This document shows, piece after piece, positions 7,113 to 14,184 of a stretch of 16,877 nucleotides of DNA. Under the pieces are notes generated by a model, which ran no database searches, was not told where the DNA came from, and saw only the letters and a list, made by a program, of their open reading frames with translations. Both the position numbers and the translations under genes were made by a program. Origin of the DNA: Methanosarcinales archaeon (GTDB lineage Archaea > Halobacteriota > Syntropharchaeia > Alkanophagales > Methanospirareceae); contig WJOV01000116.1 of assembly GCA_009618475.1 (NCBI GenBank), forward strand, positions 1 to 16,877, in the 5' to 3' direction. Position 1 is the first letter of the stretch; every line of letters starts with the position of its first letter.

Positions 7113-8132
7113 TCATCGTTGTATAAAAGCAGCCAAAGCTTGATTTTCTATTCGCTTTGCGGCAAAATCAGCAATGTATTCAAGTTTACCCTTCGCTTCC
7201 GAATCTTCGAGTCCTTCGATACACTTTTTCGCATCCCACACGAGGTCGTTAGATAGCCGGATTGCATAGTTAATCGAGCCGGAATTTATGAAAATTCCCC
7301 GGACCCTGTCAATATCAGAACTGCCAATACTTTCCCTTGACAGAATCTCTATCAAATACTCCTTTTCCGAAGTATTTACATGATTTAATGCGTGAATGAG
7401 ATGAATGGTTCGTTCACCATTTTTGATGTCTAACCCCACGGGCTTTCCTGTTTTCACAGGGTCACCGCAGATATCTAAAACGTCATCCTGAATCTGGAAT
7501 GCCAAGCCCAAATTTTTACCATAATTGCGAAGATTCTCTATTTCCGCTTCGTTTCCACAACCAAGCATGGCTCCTGCTTCTGTGCTCGCCATAAATATCG
7601 AAGCGGTTTTCAGTGCTGCCACCTCCATGTATGATTGCTCTGTCACCTCCTGTAAGCTCCGTAACCTTAACGTGAACTCTAAATACTGCCCCATGGCAAT
7701 GTCGGAAACAGCACTCGAAACCAAACCCACGACTTCAGGCACCCCGCATCTCGCCAGCATCTCGCAAGAAAGCCCAAACAAAAAATCACCTATGACTATC
7801 GCCTTTTTTTCGCCATACCTTGCGGGGTTGGAAGGGTTTTTCCTTCGTATGTAATTCTCATCTATAATGTCATCGTGAACCAGAGAAGCATTATGGAGGA
7901 GTTCAATAGCTACGGCGGTGTACAAAGCCTTGTCCCTGGAGCCACCAACTGCCTCCGTCGATAGAAGGCAGATGATAGGACGAAGTCGTTTTCCACCCGT
8001 ATCCCGTATATAGTTCAGCGCATCGTATAGAATTTTATTCGAGCACCCCTGCATCTTTTCCTCAATGACCCCGGATAACTTGCGGTTGAAATGCTGCACT
8101 TCCTCTCGAAGCATACCTTCTTTCATCTCCAT
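7113..8132 (-). CDS. Second isoprenyl diphosphate synthase, probably longer-chain
   Basis: The 339-residue trans-prenyltransferase has GGKRLRP (46-52), first motif DDIID (87-91), GQ (148-149), KT (175-176) and second motif DDVLD (216-220). Unlike the enzyme at 1587-2591, both aspartate-rich motifs are canonical. The fifth residue before the first motif is Ala (HNASLVHDD). A small residue here is typical of long-chain synthases such as octaprenyl diphosphate synthase. It therefore probably makes a C25 or longer chain for a respiratory quinone or methanophenazine-type carrier rather than C20 for lipids; the exact length cannot be read from sequence. It heads the operon with pfkB and pdaD. A TATA-like box (8150-8160) lies about 22 nt before the ATG. 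Confidence 0.88.
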   Translation of the reverse strand: MEMKEGMLREEVQHFNRKLSGVIEEKMQGCSNKILYDALNYIRDTGGKRLRPIICLLSTEAVGGSRDKALYTAVAIELLHNASLVHDDIIDENYIRRKNPSNPARYGEKKAIVIGDFLFGLSCEMLARCGVPEVVGLVSSAVSDIAMGQYLEFTLRLRSLQEVTEQSYMEVAALKTASIFMASTEAGAMLGCGNEAEIENLRNYGKNLGLAFQIQDDVLDICGDPVKTGKPVGLDIKNGERTIHLIHALNHVNTSEKEYLIEILSRESIGSSDIDRVRGIFINSGSINYAIRLSNDLVWDAKKCIEGLEDSEAKGKLEYIADFAAKRIENQALAAFIQR

Positions 8133-8241
8133 TCAATATATAAACTCCCTTTATAAAATACCTCACTATTTTGAAAATATAAACCTGGAACAAAAACAAC
8201 GACAAAAAGTTATTTATTACATCAATAGAAATGTAGCATTT
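8133..8241. promoter_or_regulatory. Divergent promoter region
   Basis: This 109-bp AT-rich gap separates the leftward prenyl synthase operon from the rightward HdrA-like gene. Leftward, TATTTTATAAA (minus strand, 8150-8160) is close to the ATG at 8132. Rightward, AGTTATTTATTA (8209-8219) is centred about 28 nt before the ATG at 8242. Neither start has a clear ribosome-binding site, so both transcripts could be leaderless. Confidence 0.4.
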
Positions 8242-10353
8242 ATGAGACTGGGCATCTTCCTTTGCACCTGCAACAATACCGTAAACATAGATTTTAAAAA
8301 GATCAAAAAAGGCTTGGGTAAAGATAAAGAAGTTGAGGTCGTTGAACTCAATGACCAACTGTGCCAGGGCGGGTTGGATTATATCATAGACGACATCAGA
8401 AGATTGGAGCTTGATGGCATAATAATAGTTGGGTGCACGGAAAAAAAGCGCATCTTTGAACGCGTGACGTCGGGATTTGGCTGTGATACTTTCTTCTTAA
8501 ACGTCCGCGAACACTGTGGCTGGGTGCATGAAAGAAAAGAAGCGACGGAAAAGGCGAAAAGCATGATAAAAGCCGCTATCGGTTATGTCACGTTAAAAAG
8601 CTCAATTCCCGAACCTAAAAAAATCGCGGTGGACGTTGGATACGATGTGCTGGTAGTAGGGGATGGAGGAGCAATAGAAGTTGCAAAAAGTCTTTCCAAT
8701 CTGGCTAACGTGCATCTGGTGACAAAGAACGTGCAAGAATGGTGTGATGACGTTGTGATACACGTTGGCGAAGTTAAAGGCGTAAGGGGAAATATCGGCG
8801 AATTTGATGTGGAAATAGAGAGGAATATAGATGTAGAGCGGTGCATATCCTGTGGTCTTTGCGCTGATGCGTGCCCGAAGAATGCGATACGATATGACGC
8901 GGTGTACACGATTGAAGCGGGATGCGATGAATGCGGCGACTGTATTGAGGTATGTCCAACGGGTGCCATTGATTTCCATAATCGGGAGGTCATTCATGCA
9001 GGGCAGATTCTGGCGATAACCAAAGATAAGGGCAAGGGCAAGAGCAAGGAATGGAAGTGGGCAACACAATTCGGGATTTATACGGCGGCGGCGGTGGATG
9101 ACGGAGATGCACAGGGCAAAGCGATTGAACTCGTATCGAATTTAGGTGAAATAGAGAAGGATAAGTTTTTGGAGTTGGATTTGGAAAGATGTGCAAGTGG
9201 TAGGAGCGAATTAATTGGCTGTGAGTTCTGTTTACCCTGTCCCTACGGGGCGATAACGAGGGATGGGGATAAAATAGCATTCAGCGATGTGAGCTGTCAA
9301 GGATGCGGGCTATGCACTTCGCTATGCCCTTTATCTGTTCCGCAGTTACAAGAATATCCAAACCATTTAATATATTCCCAGATAGGAAACCTATTATCGG
9401 GTGATTTAGCCAAAAAAGTACTTTTATTTGTCTGTCCAGAACACTTTGAGACGTTAAATGCCGTTGGCAGGAAGAAAATAAAACATCCTGCGTTGCTGCC
9501 TCTCTTCGTGCCTTGCATTGATTCGCTCTCCGAAACGCACATACTCAGTGCGTTTGCGCTTGGAGCTGATGGTGTTATTCTGTTGGGCTGTGAGAACTGT
9601 CACCGTGAAACGATAGAATCAACGATAAAATTCGCGAATATGACCTTGTCAGCATTCGATTTAGGTTCAGGTTCAGGTTCAGGTTCAGGTTCAGGTTCAA
9701 GAGAAAGGGTGCTATTGATAAGCGATGGTCATGGTCAGCTCCCGGATAACTACGTCAAGATAAGTGCGGATTTCGTGGAGAAGCTAAGGCAATCTCCGCT
9801 TAAAAAGGCGAAAACCGCGGGGAAGATTGACTTTGATAAGCCAAAAAGGGAAGTCTTATTGGACTTGATACAAAACTTCTCATCGAGAACAAAAGCGCAT
9901 CTGACTTTAGTAGAGGAGAATACGCAATTTCCATTCGCGGACGTGCTTATTGACGCTTCTAAATGCACGATGTGCAATGCTTGCGTGAATTTGTGCTCGA
10001 CAAATGCCCTGAGTAAGGAAGAGAATAAAGTCAATTTTGTATATGGGCGCTGTATTGCCTGCGGCTTATGCGAGCGGGCATGCCCGGAAGAAGCGATTGA
10101 TTTGAAGCGGGTGCTTGATTTTTCGAGGCTGGTTGAGAAAGAAGGGCGAAAAGTGGCTGAATCAGAGCTCATTGCATGTGCGGGATGCGGGAAATTGTTC
10201 ATGAGCAGGTCGGCGTTTGAGCGGATATCGGGCATATTAAGAGAAGGTGAAGGGAAAGGAGAACTCAGCGTAGAGGCGCAATTAGAATTGCTCGGATATT
10301 GCGGAGACTGCCGAGCTTCAAAAGCGGTTGAGAAGGTGATTACATTTAAATAG
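8242..10353 (+). CDS. HdrA-like polyferredoxin with MvhD/FrhB-like segment
   Basis: This 703-residue protein begins with an HdrA-type N-terminal domain: LGIFLCTC, then NVREHCGWVHERKEATEKAK (88-107). A short VLVVGDGGAIEVAKSL (136-151) resembles the HdrA FAD-binding start, but the rest of the flavin domain is absent. Five CX2CX2CX3C clusters follow, at 201-211, 228-238, 352-362, 575-585 and 604-614. An irregular sixth is C317-x9-C327-x2-C330-x2-C333. Residues 390-460, with C398, C425, C450 and C453, resemble the MvhD/FrhB delta family that passes electrons to HdrA. A Gly-Ser linker is at 475-486 and a C-terminal CX2C pair at 646/649 and 687/690. It is likely a cytoplasmic electron-transfer subunit; partner unknown. 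The frame is open upstream to 8065, but that overlaps the divergent gene; HdrA homology begins at the ATG chosen. Confidence 0.8.
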   Translation: MRLGIFLCTCNNTVNIDFKKIKKGLGKDKEVEVVELNDQLCQGGLDYIIDDIRRLELDGIIIVGCTEKKRIFERVTSGFGCDTFFLNVREHCGWVHERKEATEKAKSMIKAAIGYVTLKSSIPEPKKIAVDVGYDVLVVGDGGAIEVAKSLSNLANVHLVTKNVQEWCDDVVIHVGEVKGVRGNIGEFDVEIERNIDVERCISCGLCADACPKNAIRYDAVYTIEAGCDECGDCIEVCPTGAIDFHNREVIHAGQILAITKDKGKGKSKEWKWATQFGIYTAAAVDDGDAQGKAIELVSNLGEIEKDKFLELDLERCASGRSELIGCEFCLPCPYGAITRDGDKIAFSDVSCQGCGLCTSLCPLSVPQLQEYPNHLIYSQIGNLLSGDLAKKVLLFVCPEHFETLNAVGRKKIKHPALLPLFVPCIDSLSETHILSAFALGADGVILLGCENCHRETIESTIKFANMTLSAFDLGSGSGSGSGSGSRERVLLISDGHGQLPDNYVKISADFVEKLRQSPLKKAKTAGKIDFDKPKREVLLDLIQNFSSRTKAHLTLVEENTQFPFADVLIDASKCTMCNACVNLCSTNALSKEENKVNFVYGRCIACGLCERACPEEAIDLKRVLDFSRLVEKEGRKVAESELIACAGCGKLFMSRSAFERISGILREGEGKGELSVEAQLELLGYCGDCRASKAVEKVITFK
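9664..9699 (+). repeat. In-frame hexanucleotide microsatellite (GGTTCA)x6
   Basis: Six perfect copies of GGTTCA encode six Gly-Ser pairs in the HdrA-like protein, just after the MvhD-like segment (residues 475-486). Copy-number change by slippage would lengthen or shorten the linker without shifting the frame. Confidence 0.95.
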
Positions 10354-10419
10354 GTGCGTGTGGTAAATTAATTAAGAAGCCCGGGCATTCTTTATTTCTG
10401 GCGATAAAATGAGAAAACG

Positions 10420-11082
10420 ATGGAAGAAACAAAAGAGATTTTGGAAATGAGAAGAAACTTCTATGCCTTTTTGCATCGTATGTATTTAGAGGAGCCGCCG
10501 AGAGTGTTTGTAGATGATTTGGTGAATGGGACGTTCTATTTTCCTCGCTTAACATTAGACGAAGAGCTATCCGAGGGATTTCGTGTATTAAAAGAGTTCA
10601 TGGAGAAGCGCAAAGGCAAAACCGTTGATGAATTGCATGAAGACCTGGTAGATGAGTACACTCTCCTCTTCATCGGTCCTCATAGACTGCCGGTGCAGCC
10701 ATACGAGTCGTGGTGGATAGACGGTAAGCTAATGGGACAATCGCTGTTAAAGGTGAAGCGGGATTACAGAAAAGCGGGAGTCGTTAAGTCACGGGATTAT
10801 GCAGAGCCAGAAGACCATATCGCATTTGAACTCAAGTTTATGCACCATCTATGCGAGAAGGAATTGTCAGCTTCTTTAGAAAAGAAAAGGTTTGTGGAAT
10901 GCTTAAACCTGCAAAGGGATTTTCTGAACGACCATTTATTGAGGTGGGTGCCGGAGTTCTGCGATGAGTTATACGAATGCGAGCTATCGGATTTCTATGG
11001 TGGCATTGCGAGACTCACAAAAGGATTTCTTCTGCTGGAGGATGCGGTGGTCGAGGAATTGTTGGAAACCGTGCAGAAATGA
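10420..11082 (+). CDS. TorD/DmsD-family molybdoenzyme chaperone
   Basis: At 220 residues, all helical, it has the family hallmark EPEDHIAFELKFMHHL (129-144) and the preceding DEYTLLFIGP (78-87). TorD-family chaperones bind the signal region or apoenzyme of DMSO-reductase-family molybdenum or tungsten enzymes and help cofactor insertion. No such enzyme is encoded in the window, so its client lies elsewhere. It follows the HdrA-like gene by 66 bp and ends in an ATGA overlap with the hypF relic, which suggests one transcript of redox-enzyme maturation genes. The family is fairly secure; the client is unknown. Confidence 0.8.
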   Translation: MEETKEILEMRRNFYAFLHRMYLEEPPRVFVDDLVNGTFYFPRLTLDEELSEGFRVLKEFMEKRKGKTVDELHEDLVDEYTLLFIGPHRLPVQPYESWWIDGKLMGQSLLKVKRDYRKAGVVKSRDYAEPEDHIAFELKFMHHLCEKELSASLEKKRFVECLNLQRDFLNDHLLRWVPEFCDELYECELSDFYGGIARLTKGFLLLEDAVVEELLETVQK

Positions 11083-11298
11083 AGATATTCATCAGGGGAA
11101 CGGTGCAAGGCGTTGGTTTCCGCCCTACGGTATATAGAGTAGCAAAATCGCTGGGGCTAAGCGGCTATGTGCTTAACAAAGGCTCAAACGTGGAAATGGG
11201 AATTAAGGATTTTAACGCATGATAAGATACCGAATGGTGATGAAGGGATTTTGATTGGGCAAAATGTTGTGGTGGGGCATTTAAGAAGCGGGAGTTGA
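11079..11298 (+). pseudogene. hypF: hypF relic: both ends joined, middle missing
   Basis: An ATG overlapping the torD stop opens a frame reading MKIFIRGTVQGVGFRPTVYR and on through SGYVLNKGSNVEM. This is the N-terminal acylphosphatase domain of HypF, the carbamoyltransferase that makes the cyanide ligand of NiFe hydrogenases. The frame ends after 47 residues at 11222. In another frame from 11203, LRILTHDKIPNGDEG followed by ILIGQNVVVG reads like the HypF C-terminus (the family's ..LTH..VPPNDGG.ALGQ..). So roughly 90% of a gene normally of about 750 codons is absent, with a junction near 11200-11205. The first part alone could be mistaken for a free acylphosphatase, but it lacks the second half of that fold. 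The C-terminal match is from memory of the family and less secure than the N-terminal one. Confidence 0.65.
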
Positions 11299-11347
11299 GT
11301 CCCCCTCTCCCCTCAGAAATAAATTGAAAAATGCAAAATGAAAGAAA

Positions 11348-11806
11348 TCATTCTGGCGTAATAACCTCTAAGAAATCAACTCTTTTAAAATCAGGATCAA
11401 AAGTCGCTACTTTATCAATCCCATAATGTTTGCATGTAGCAGCGATTAAAGCGTCATTTGGAAGTAAGCCGTATTTTTTACTGAATAGATGAGAAATCTC
11501 AAAGATTTGGGCATTTAACTCCAATATTTTCAGTAAATCGTTTTTAATAAGTTCTAAAACCACATTAAATCTATTTTCAACTTCTTCTTTTCCAATACCT
11601 TTAATCCACGCCTTTTTTATCTGGAAAAAGTTTCCACTCTTTATATTTTGTCCAACAATACCAATTATCGTTTTAAAGAGCGTTTCTTCGAGAACATTTA
11701 CGGGTGCGAAGGCATCGTACCCTGAAATTATCTTTTCAAGAGGTCCTCTCCTCGAATACAGAATGGCTTCTACAAAAACCGATGAATCAATAACGACGAG
11801 ATTCAA
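11348..11806 (-). CDS. PIN-domain ribonuclease, VapC-type toxin
   Basis: The 152-residue PIN domain has acidic active-site residues in the expected order: D7 in VVIDSSVF, E40 in NVLEETL, D118 in LLPNDALIAATC, and D137 in ATFDPDF. VapC toxins cut specific RNAs and are held inactive by the antitoxin translated just before them. The best start is a TTG at 11806, inside the end of the antitoxin gene (20-base overlap), which implies translational coupling. The region looks AT-richer than its neighbours, consistent with a mobile addiction module. The RNA target cannot be predicted. Confidence 0.82.
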   Translation of the reverse strand: MNLVVIDSSVFVEAILYSRRGPLEKIISGYDAFAPVNVLEETLFKTIIGIVGQNIKSGNFFQIKKAWIKGIGKEEVENRFNVVLELIKNDLLKILELNAQIFEISHLFSKKYGLLPNDALIAATCKHYGIDKVATFDPDFKRVDFLEVITPE

Positions 11807-12020
11807 TATAAATCTCCTCCAGTTTTTCTGGTTTTAAACTGATAGGTCTAAACTTATTCAATTTATCTAAAATTTCCCTTGTTTTCTCACGTTTATCTAA
11901 AATTTTACTTTCTCTCTTAATCTCTATCCTTGCTTTCTCCCCTTCCTCCAATTCCACAGGCTCCAGTGGCTTAAACACCCCTTTCTCAAAAACCACCTCG
12001 ATTGTTCTTGTTCTTATCAT
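11787..12020 (-). CDS. DUF104 / AF2212-like antitoxin
   Basis: At 77 residues, it begins MIRTRTIEVVFEKGVFKPLE and continues to EGEKARIEIK. This is the signature of the AF2212-like antitoxin family (DUF104), a small beta-rich domain that pairs with PIN toxins in archaea. The C-terminal half (40-77) is charged and presumably wraps the toxin. The frame is open upstream to 12092, but those 24 residues are not family-like. The ATG at 12020 has GGTGTGGAGAG directly before it. The first 80 bases of this gene plus 14 upstream bases recur exactly at 16784-16877 in the opposite orientation. Confidence 0.83.
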   Translation of the reverse strand: MIRTRTIEVVFEKGVFKPLEPVELEEGEKARIEIKRESKILDKREKTREILDKLNKFRPISLKPEKLEEIYIESRRY

Positions 12021-12034
12021 CTCTCCACACCTCT
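11941..12034 (-). repeat. Inverted copy A of a 94-bp exact repeat (DUF104 start)
   Basis: The minus-strand sequence from AGAGGTGTGGAGAGATG to GGAATTGGAGGAAGG is identical to 16784-16877 on the plus strand. The match is cut only by the window's end. It includes the antitoxin's ribosome-binding site and first 26 codons. Confidence 0.95.
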
Positions 12035-12166
12035 TTCTATTTATTATTTCATTATTGGTTTTTTCTTTATAAATACCGCTGCAAACATTCAAAACTGTTA
12101 GTTAGTTGGCATAGAAAAGTTTAAGTATAAAAATCAAGAAATTGATTTAAGCATGTGGTTAGAAGA
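12035..12166. promoter_or_regulatory. Divergent promoter region, antitoxin / aconitase
   Basis: Leftward, TATTTATAAAG (minus strand, 12065-12075) is about 50 nt before the antitoxin ATG, leaving a leader of about 25 nt with a ribosome-binding site. Rightward, GTTTAAGTATAAAA (12119-12132) is about 39 nt before the aconitase ATG at 12167. The antitoxin probably represses its own promoter, as is usual for such modules, but I see no clear operator. Confidence 0.4.
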
Positions 12167-13828
12167 ATGCGAAAAAGCATAACGCAAAAGATTTTGGAGG
12201 AACATATAGTAGAGGGTAAATTTGAACCCGGAGAGGAGATAGCGATAAAAATAGACCAGACATTAACGCAGGATGCAACCGGAACCATGGCTTATTTACA
12301 AACCGAAGCAATGGGCGTTGCGAACGTAAAAACCGAGCTCTCTGTGAGTTACATAGACCATAACACGATTCAGGCAGGGTTTGAGAATGCAGACGACCAC
12401 CGGTATCTCCAGTCTATCGCATCTAAATATGGTATCCTGTTGTCGAGAACGGGAAACGGAATCTGCCACCAAGTTCACCTTGAACGGTTTGGAAAACCAG
12501 GGAAAACATTGCTGGGCTCTGATAGCCATACGCCCACTTGCGGTGGAATAGGAATGATTGCGATTGGTGCTGGCGGGTTAGACGTTGCAGTGGCAATGGT
12601 GGGCGGTCCTTTCTATCTCGCGTGCCCGAAAGTAATAAAACTGAATTTGAAAGGAGAACTGCGTCCCTGGGTAACGGCAAAGGATGTCGCACTAAAGGTT
12701 CTGGAGACGTTCACGACAAAAGGAAACGTTGGTTGCGTATTTGAATACGGAGGCGATGGCGTAAAAACACTTTCGGTTCCTGAACGTGCAACGATAACAA
12801 ATATGGGTGCGGAATGCGGCGTTACTACTTCTGTGTTTCCCAGTGACGAAATAACGAGGCAATTCCTGCACGCGCAGGGCAGAGCACAGGATTGGCTTGA
12901 AATTAGGGCAGATGAAGATGCCGAATATGCGAAGGTGGTTGAGATTGACCTGAGCGAGGTCGTTCCTCTTGTTGCATGCCCGCATAGTCCTGACAACGTC
13001 AAGCCGGTAAAGGAACTGGAAGGCATGGCCGTGAATCAGGTGTGCATTGGAAGCTGCACCAATTCTTCCTACAAAGACCTGATGACCGTTGCAAGGATAT
13101 TGAAGGGTGAAAAGGTTCATCCCGACGTGGATGTTGTAATTGCCCCGGGGTCCAAACAGGTGCTTGAGAATATTTGCAGGGCCGGCGCATTAACCGACCT
13201 CATATCTGCGGGTGCGAGGATTGCCGAGTGTGCCTGCGGATTCTGTATCGGGAACAGTTATGCACCAGCGACGGATGCGGTGTCAATACGAACGAGCAAC
13301 CGTAATTTCCGGGGACGCTCCGGGACGAAGACCGCAAAAGTATATTTAGTTAGCCCGGAAACAGCCGCTGCGACAGCAATCACAGGTAAAATGACAGACC
13401 CACGAGACCTCGGAATGAAATATCCACTGGTGGAGATGCCAGAGCAATTCTATATAGACGACAGCATGATTCTCCAACCTTCTAAGACGCCTGAGGACGT
13501 CGAGATATACCGAGGGCAAAATATAGGCGAGCCGCCTTCTAATTCACCGTTGCCTGAGGATATCTCAGGGTTCGTGGCTATCAAAGTAGCTGATAAAATC
13601 ACCACTGACCACATTATACCGGCAGGTAGCAGGATGAAATACCGGTCTAATATAGCCAAATACGCGAAGTTTGTATTTGAAATGGAGGATAAGGGTTTCT
13701 ATAAAAGGGCTGTTCAATACCGCGATAAAGGGAAACATAATGTCATCGTAGCCGGTGAGAGTTATGGTCAGGGCTCCTCACGCGAACATGCGGCACTTTG
13801 TCCCATGTTTTTAGGTGTAAAGGCATGA
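12167..13828 (+). CDS. Aconitate hydratase, main part (frameshifted)
   Basis: Aconitase isomerises citrate to isocitrate, here probably for 2-oxoglutarate and glutamate synthesis. The sequence is close to the roughly 650-residue prokaryotic aconitase subfamily: IDQTLTQDATGTMAYLQ near the start, then YIDHNTIQAGFENADDHR and GSDSHTPT. The [4Fe-4S] ligands are C301 (GSCTNS) and the CGFC pair C361/C364, counted from the GTG at 12155. The swivel domain starts well, with GESYGQGSSREHAAL, then stops at TGA 13826-13828 in the middle of its most conserved stretch. The rest is in another frame (13825-14100). I chose ATG 12167 (MRKSITQKIL) over GTG 12155 because homologues begin there and AGAAG precedes it. 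The activity of the broken product is doubtful. Confidence 0.88.
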   Translation: MRKSITQKILEEHIVEGKFEPGEEIAIKIDQTLTQDATGTMAYLQTEAMGVANVKTELSVSYIDHNTIQAGFENADDHRYLQSIASKYGILLSRTGNGICHQVHLERFGKPGKTLLGSDSHTPTCGGIGMIAIGAGGLDVAVAMVGGPFYLACPKVIKLNLKGELRPWVTAKDVALKVLETFTTKGNVGCVFEYGGDGVKTLSVPERATITNMGAECGVTTSVFPSDEITRQFLHAQGRAQDWLEIRADEDAEYAKVVEIDLSEVVPLVACPHSPDNVKPVKELEGMAVNQVCIGSCTNSSYKDLMTVARILKGEKVHPDVDVVIAPGSKQVLENICRAGALTDLISAGARIAECACGFCIGNSYAPATDAVSIRTSNRNFRGRSGTKTAKVYLVSPETAAATAITGKMTDPRDLGMKYPLVEMPEQFYIDDSMILQPSKTPEDVEIYRGQNIGEPPSNSPLPEDISGFVAIKVADKITTDHIIPAGSRMKYRSNIAKYAKFVFEMEDKGFYKRAVQYRDKGKHNVIVAGESYGQGSSREHAALCPMFLGVKA

Positions 13829-14100
13829 TTGCGAAGTCGTTTGAACGGATACATGCAGCGAATCTCGTTAATTTCGGGATTGTTCCTCTTACCTTCGAAT
13901 CGGAATTTGATTATGATGGCATAGACGTGGATGACGAGATTATGATTCCAAGCATAAGGCGGCTGTTGTCAAGGAATGAGGGATTGGTGGCGAGAAACCA
14001 AACGAAAGGGATTGAATTCGAGGTCCGCTACGAGCTGTCGGAACGGCAGTGTGATATTGTTCTTGCAGGGGGTTTGCTGCCTTATGTTAAAACTTTTTAG
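13825..14100 (+). CDS. Aconitase C-terminal swivel fragment after the frameshift
   Basis: The frame reads MIAKSFERIHAANLVNFG and continues to LAGGLLPYVKTF. It carries on the conserved aconitase swivel domain exactly where the main frame ends (family pattern ..FLGVKAVIAKSFERIHAANLVNFGI..). Adding one base at about 13825, to turn TG into GTG, would restore a single protein of normal length. The ATG overlaps the main frame's TGA (ATGA), with AGGTG 7 nt upstream, so the fragment could be made by reinitiation. A split inside one folded domain is unlikely to be an evolved design. Sequencing error, a real mutation or frameshifting remain possible. Confidence 0.8.
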   Translation: MIAKSFERIHAANLVNFGIVPLTFESEFDYDGIDVDDEIMIPSIRRLLSRNEGLVARNQTKGIEFEVRYELSERQCDIVLAGGLLPYVKTF

Positions 14101-14111
14101 AAAAAAGTTTT
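14089..14111. terminator. Hairpin at the end of the aconitase gene
   Basis: A perfect 10-bp stem (AAAACTTTTT / AAAAAGTTTT) with a 3-base loop overlaps the aconitase stop codon and is followed by an AT-rich run. It closely resembles the hairpin at 962-984. Confidence 0.5.
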
Positions 14112-14150
14112 ATTAAAAACCACAAAGCATGAAAAATATATTTCTTTTGG

Positions 14151-14180
14151 TAAACTTTTTCTTTCTAAGAAAAGATTTGT
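14151..14180 (+). repeat. Third, imperfect hairpin of the same type before tiaS
   Basis: TAAACTTTTTCTTTCTAAGA followed by AAAGATTTGT folds into an imperfect stem. It shares the AAAC-T5-CT...AAAAG-TTTG pattern with the hairpins at 962-984 and 14089-14111. It ends 5 bases before the tiaS ATG, so it would lie in the leader of any transcript started upstream, for example from the AAAATATATTT near 14132. A role in tiaS expression is speculative. Confidence 0.35.
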
Positions 14181-14184
14181 TTGT

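Noticed and set aside
8065..8241. Upstream extension of the HdrA-like frame by 59 codons
   Set aside because: It overlaps the start of the divergent prenyl synthase, has no HdrA-like features, and the HdrA domain begins cleanly at the ATG at 8242.
8583..9280. Several long minus-strand open frames opposite the HdrA-like gene
   Set aside because: They are shadows of a GC-structured coding region, rich in Ser/His/Pro, without homology or ribosome-binding sites.
9664..9699. Tandem GGTTCA units as a CRISPR-like array
   Set aside because: There are no spacers; the units are contiguous and encode a Gly-Ser linker.
10376..10391. Near-palindrome AGAAGCCCGGGCATTCT as operator or terminator between the HdrA-like and torD genes
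   Set aside because: It is a short imperfect palindrome without a T-run, and nothing else supports regulation or termination there.
11079..11222. A free-standing acylphosphatase gene
   Set aside because: It stops at 47 residues, half the domain, and is followed by a HypF-like C-terminal sequence in another frame, so a hypF relic explains it better.
12021..12092. 24-residue N-terminal extension of the DUF104 antitoxin
   Set aside because: Family members begin at MIRTRTIEV, a ribosome-binding site precedes that ATG, and the extension covers the probable promoter leader.
13798..13824. Start of the aconitase fragment at 13798 (MSHVFRCKG)
   Set aside because: These codons are the wrong-frame reading of conserved aconitase sequence (CPMFLGVKA); homology in this frame begins only at 13825.
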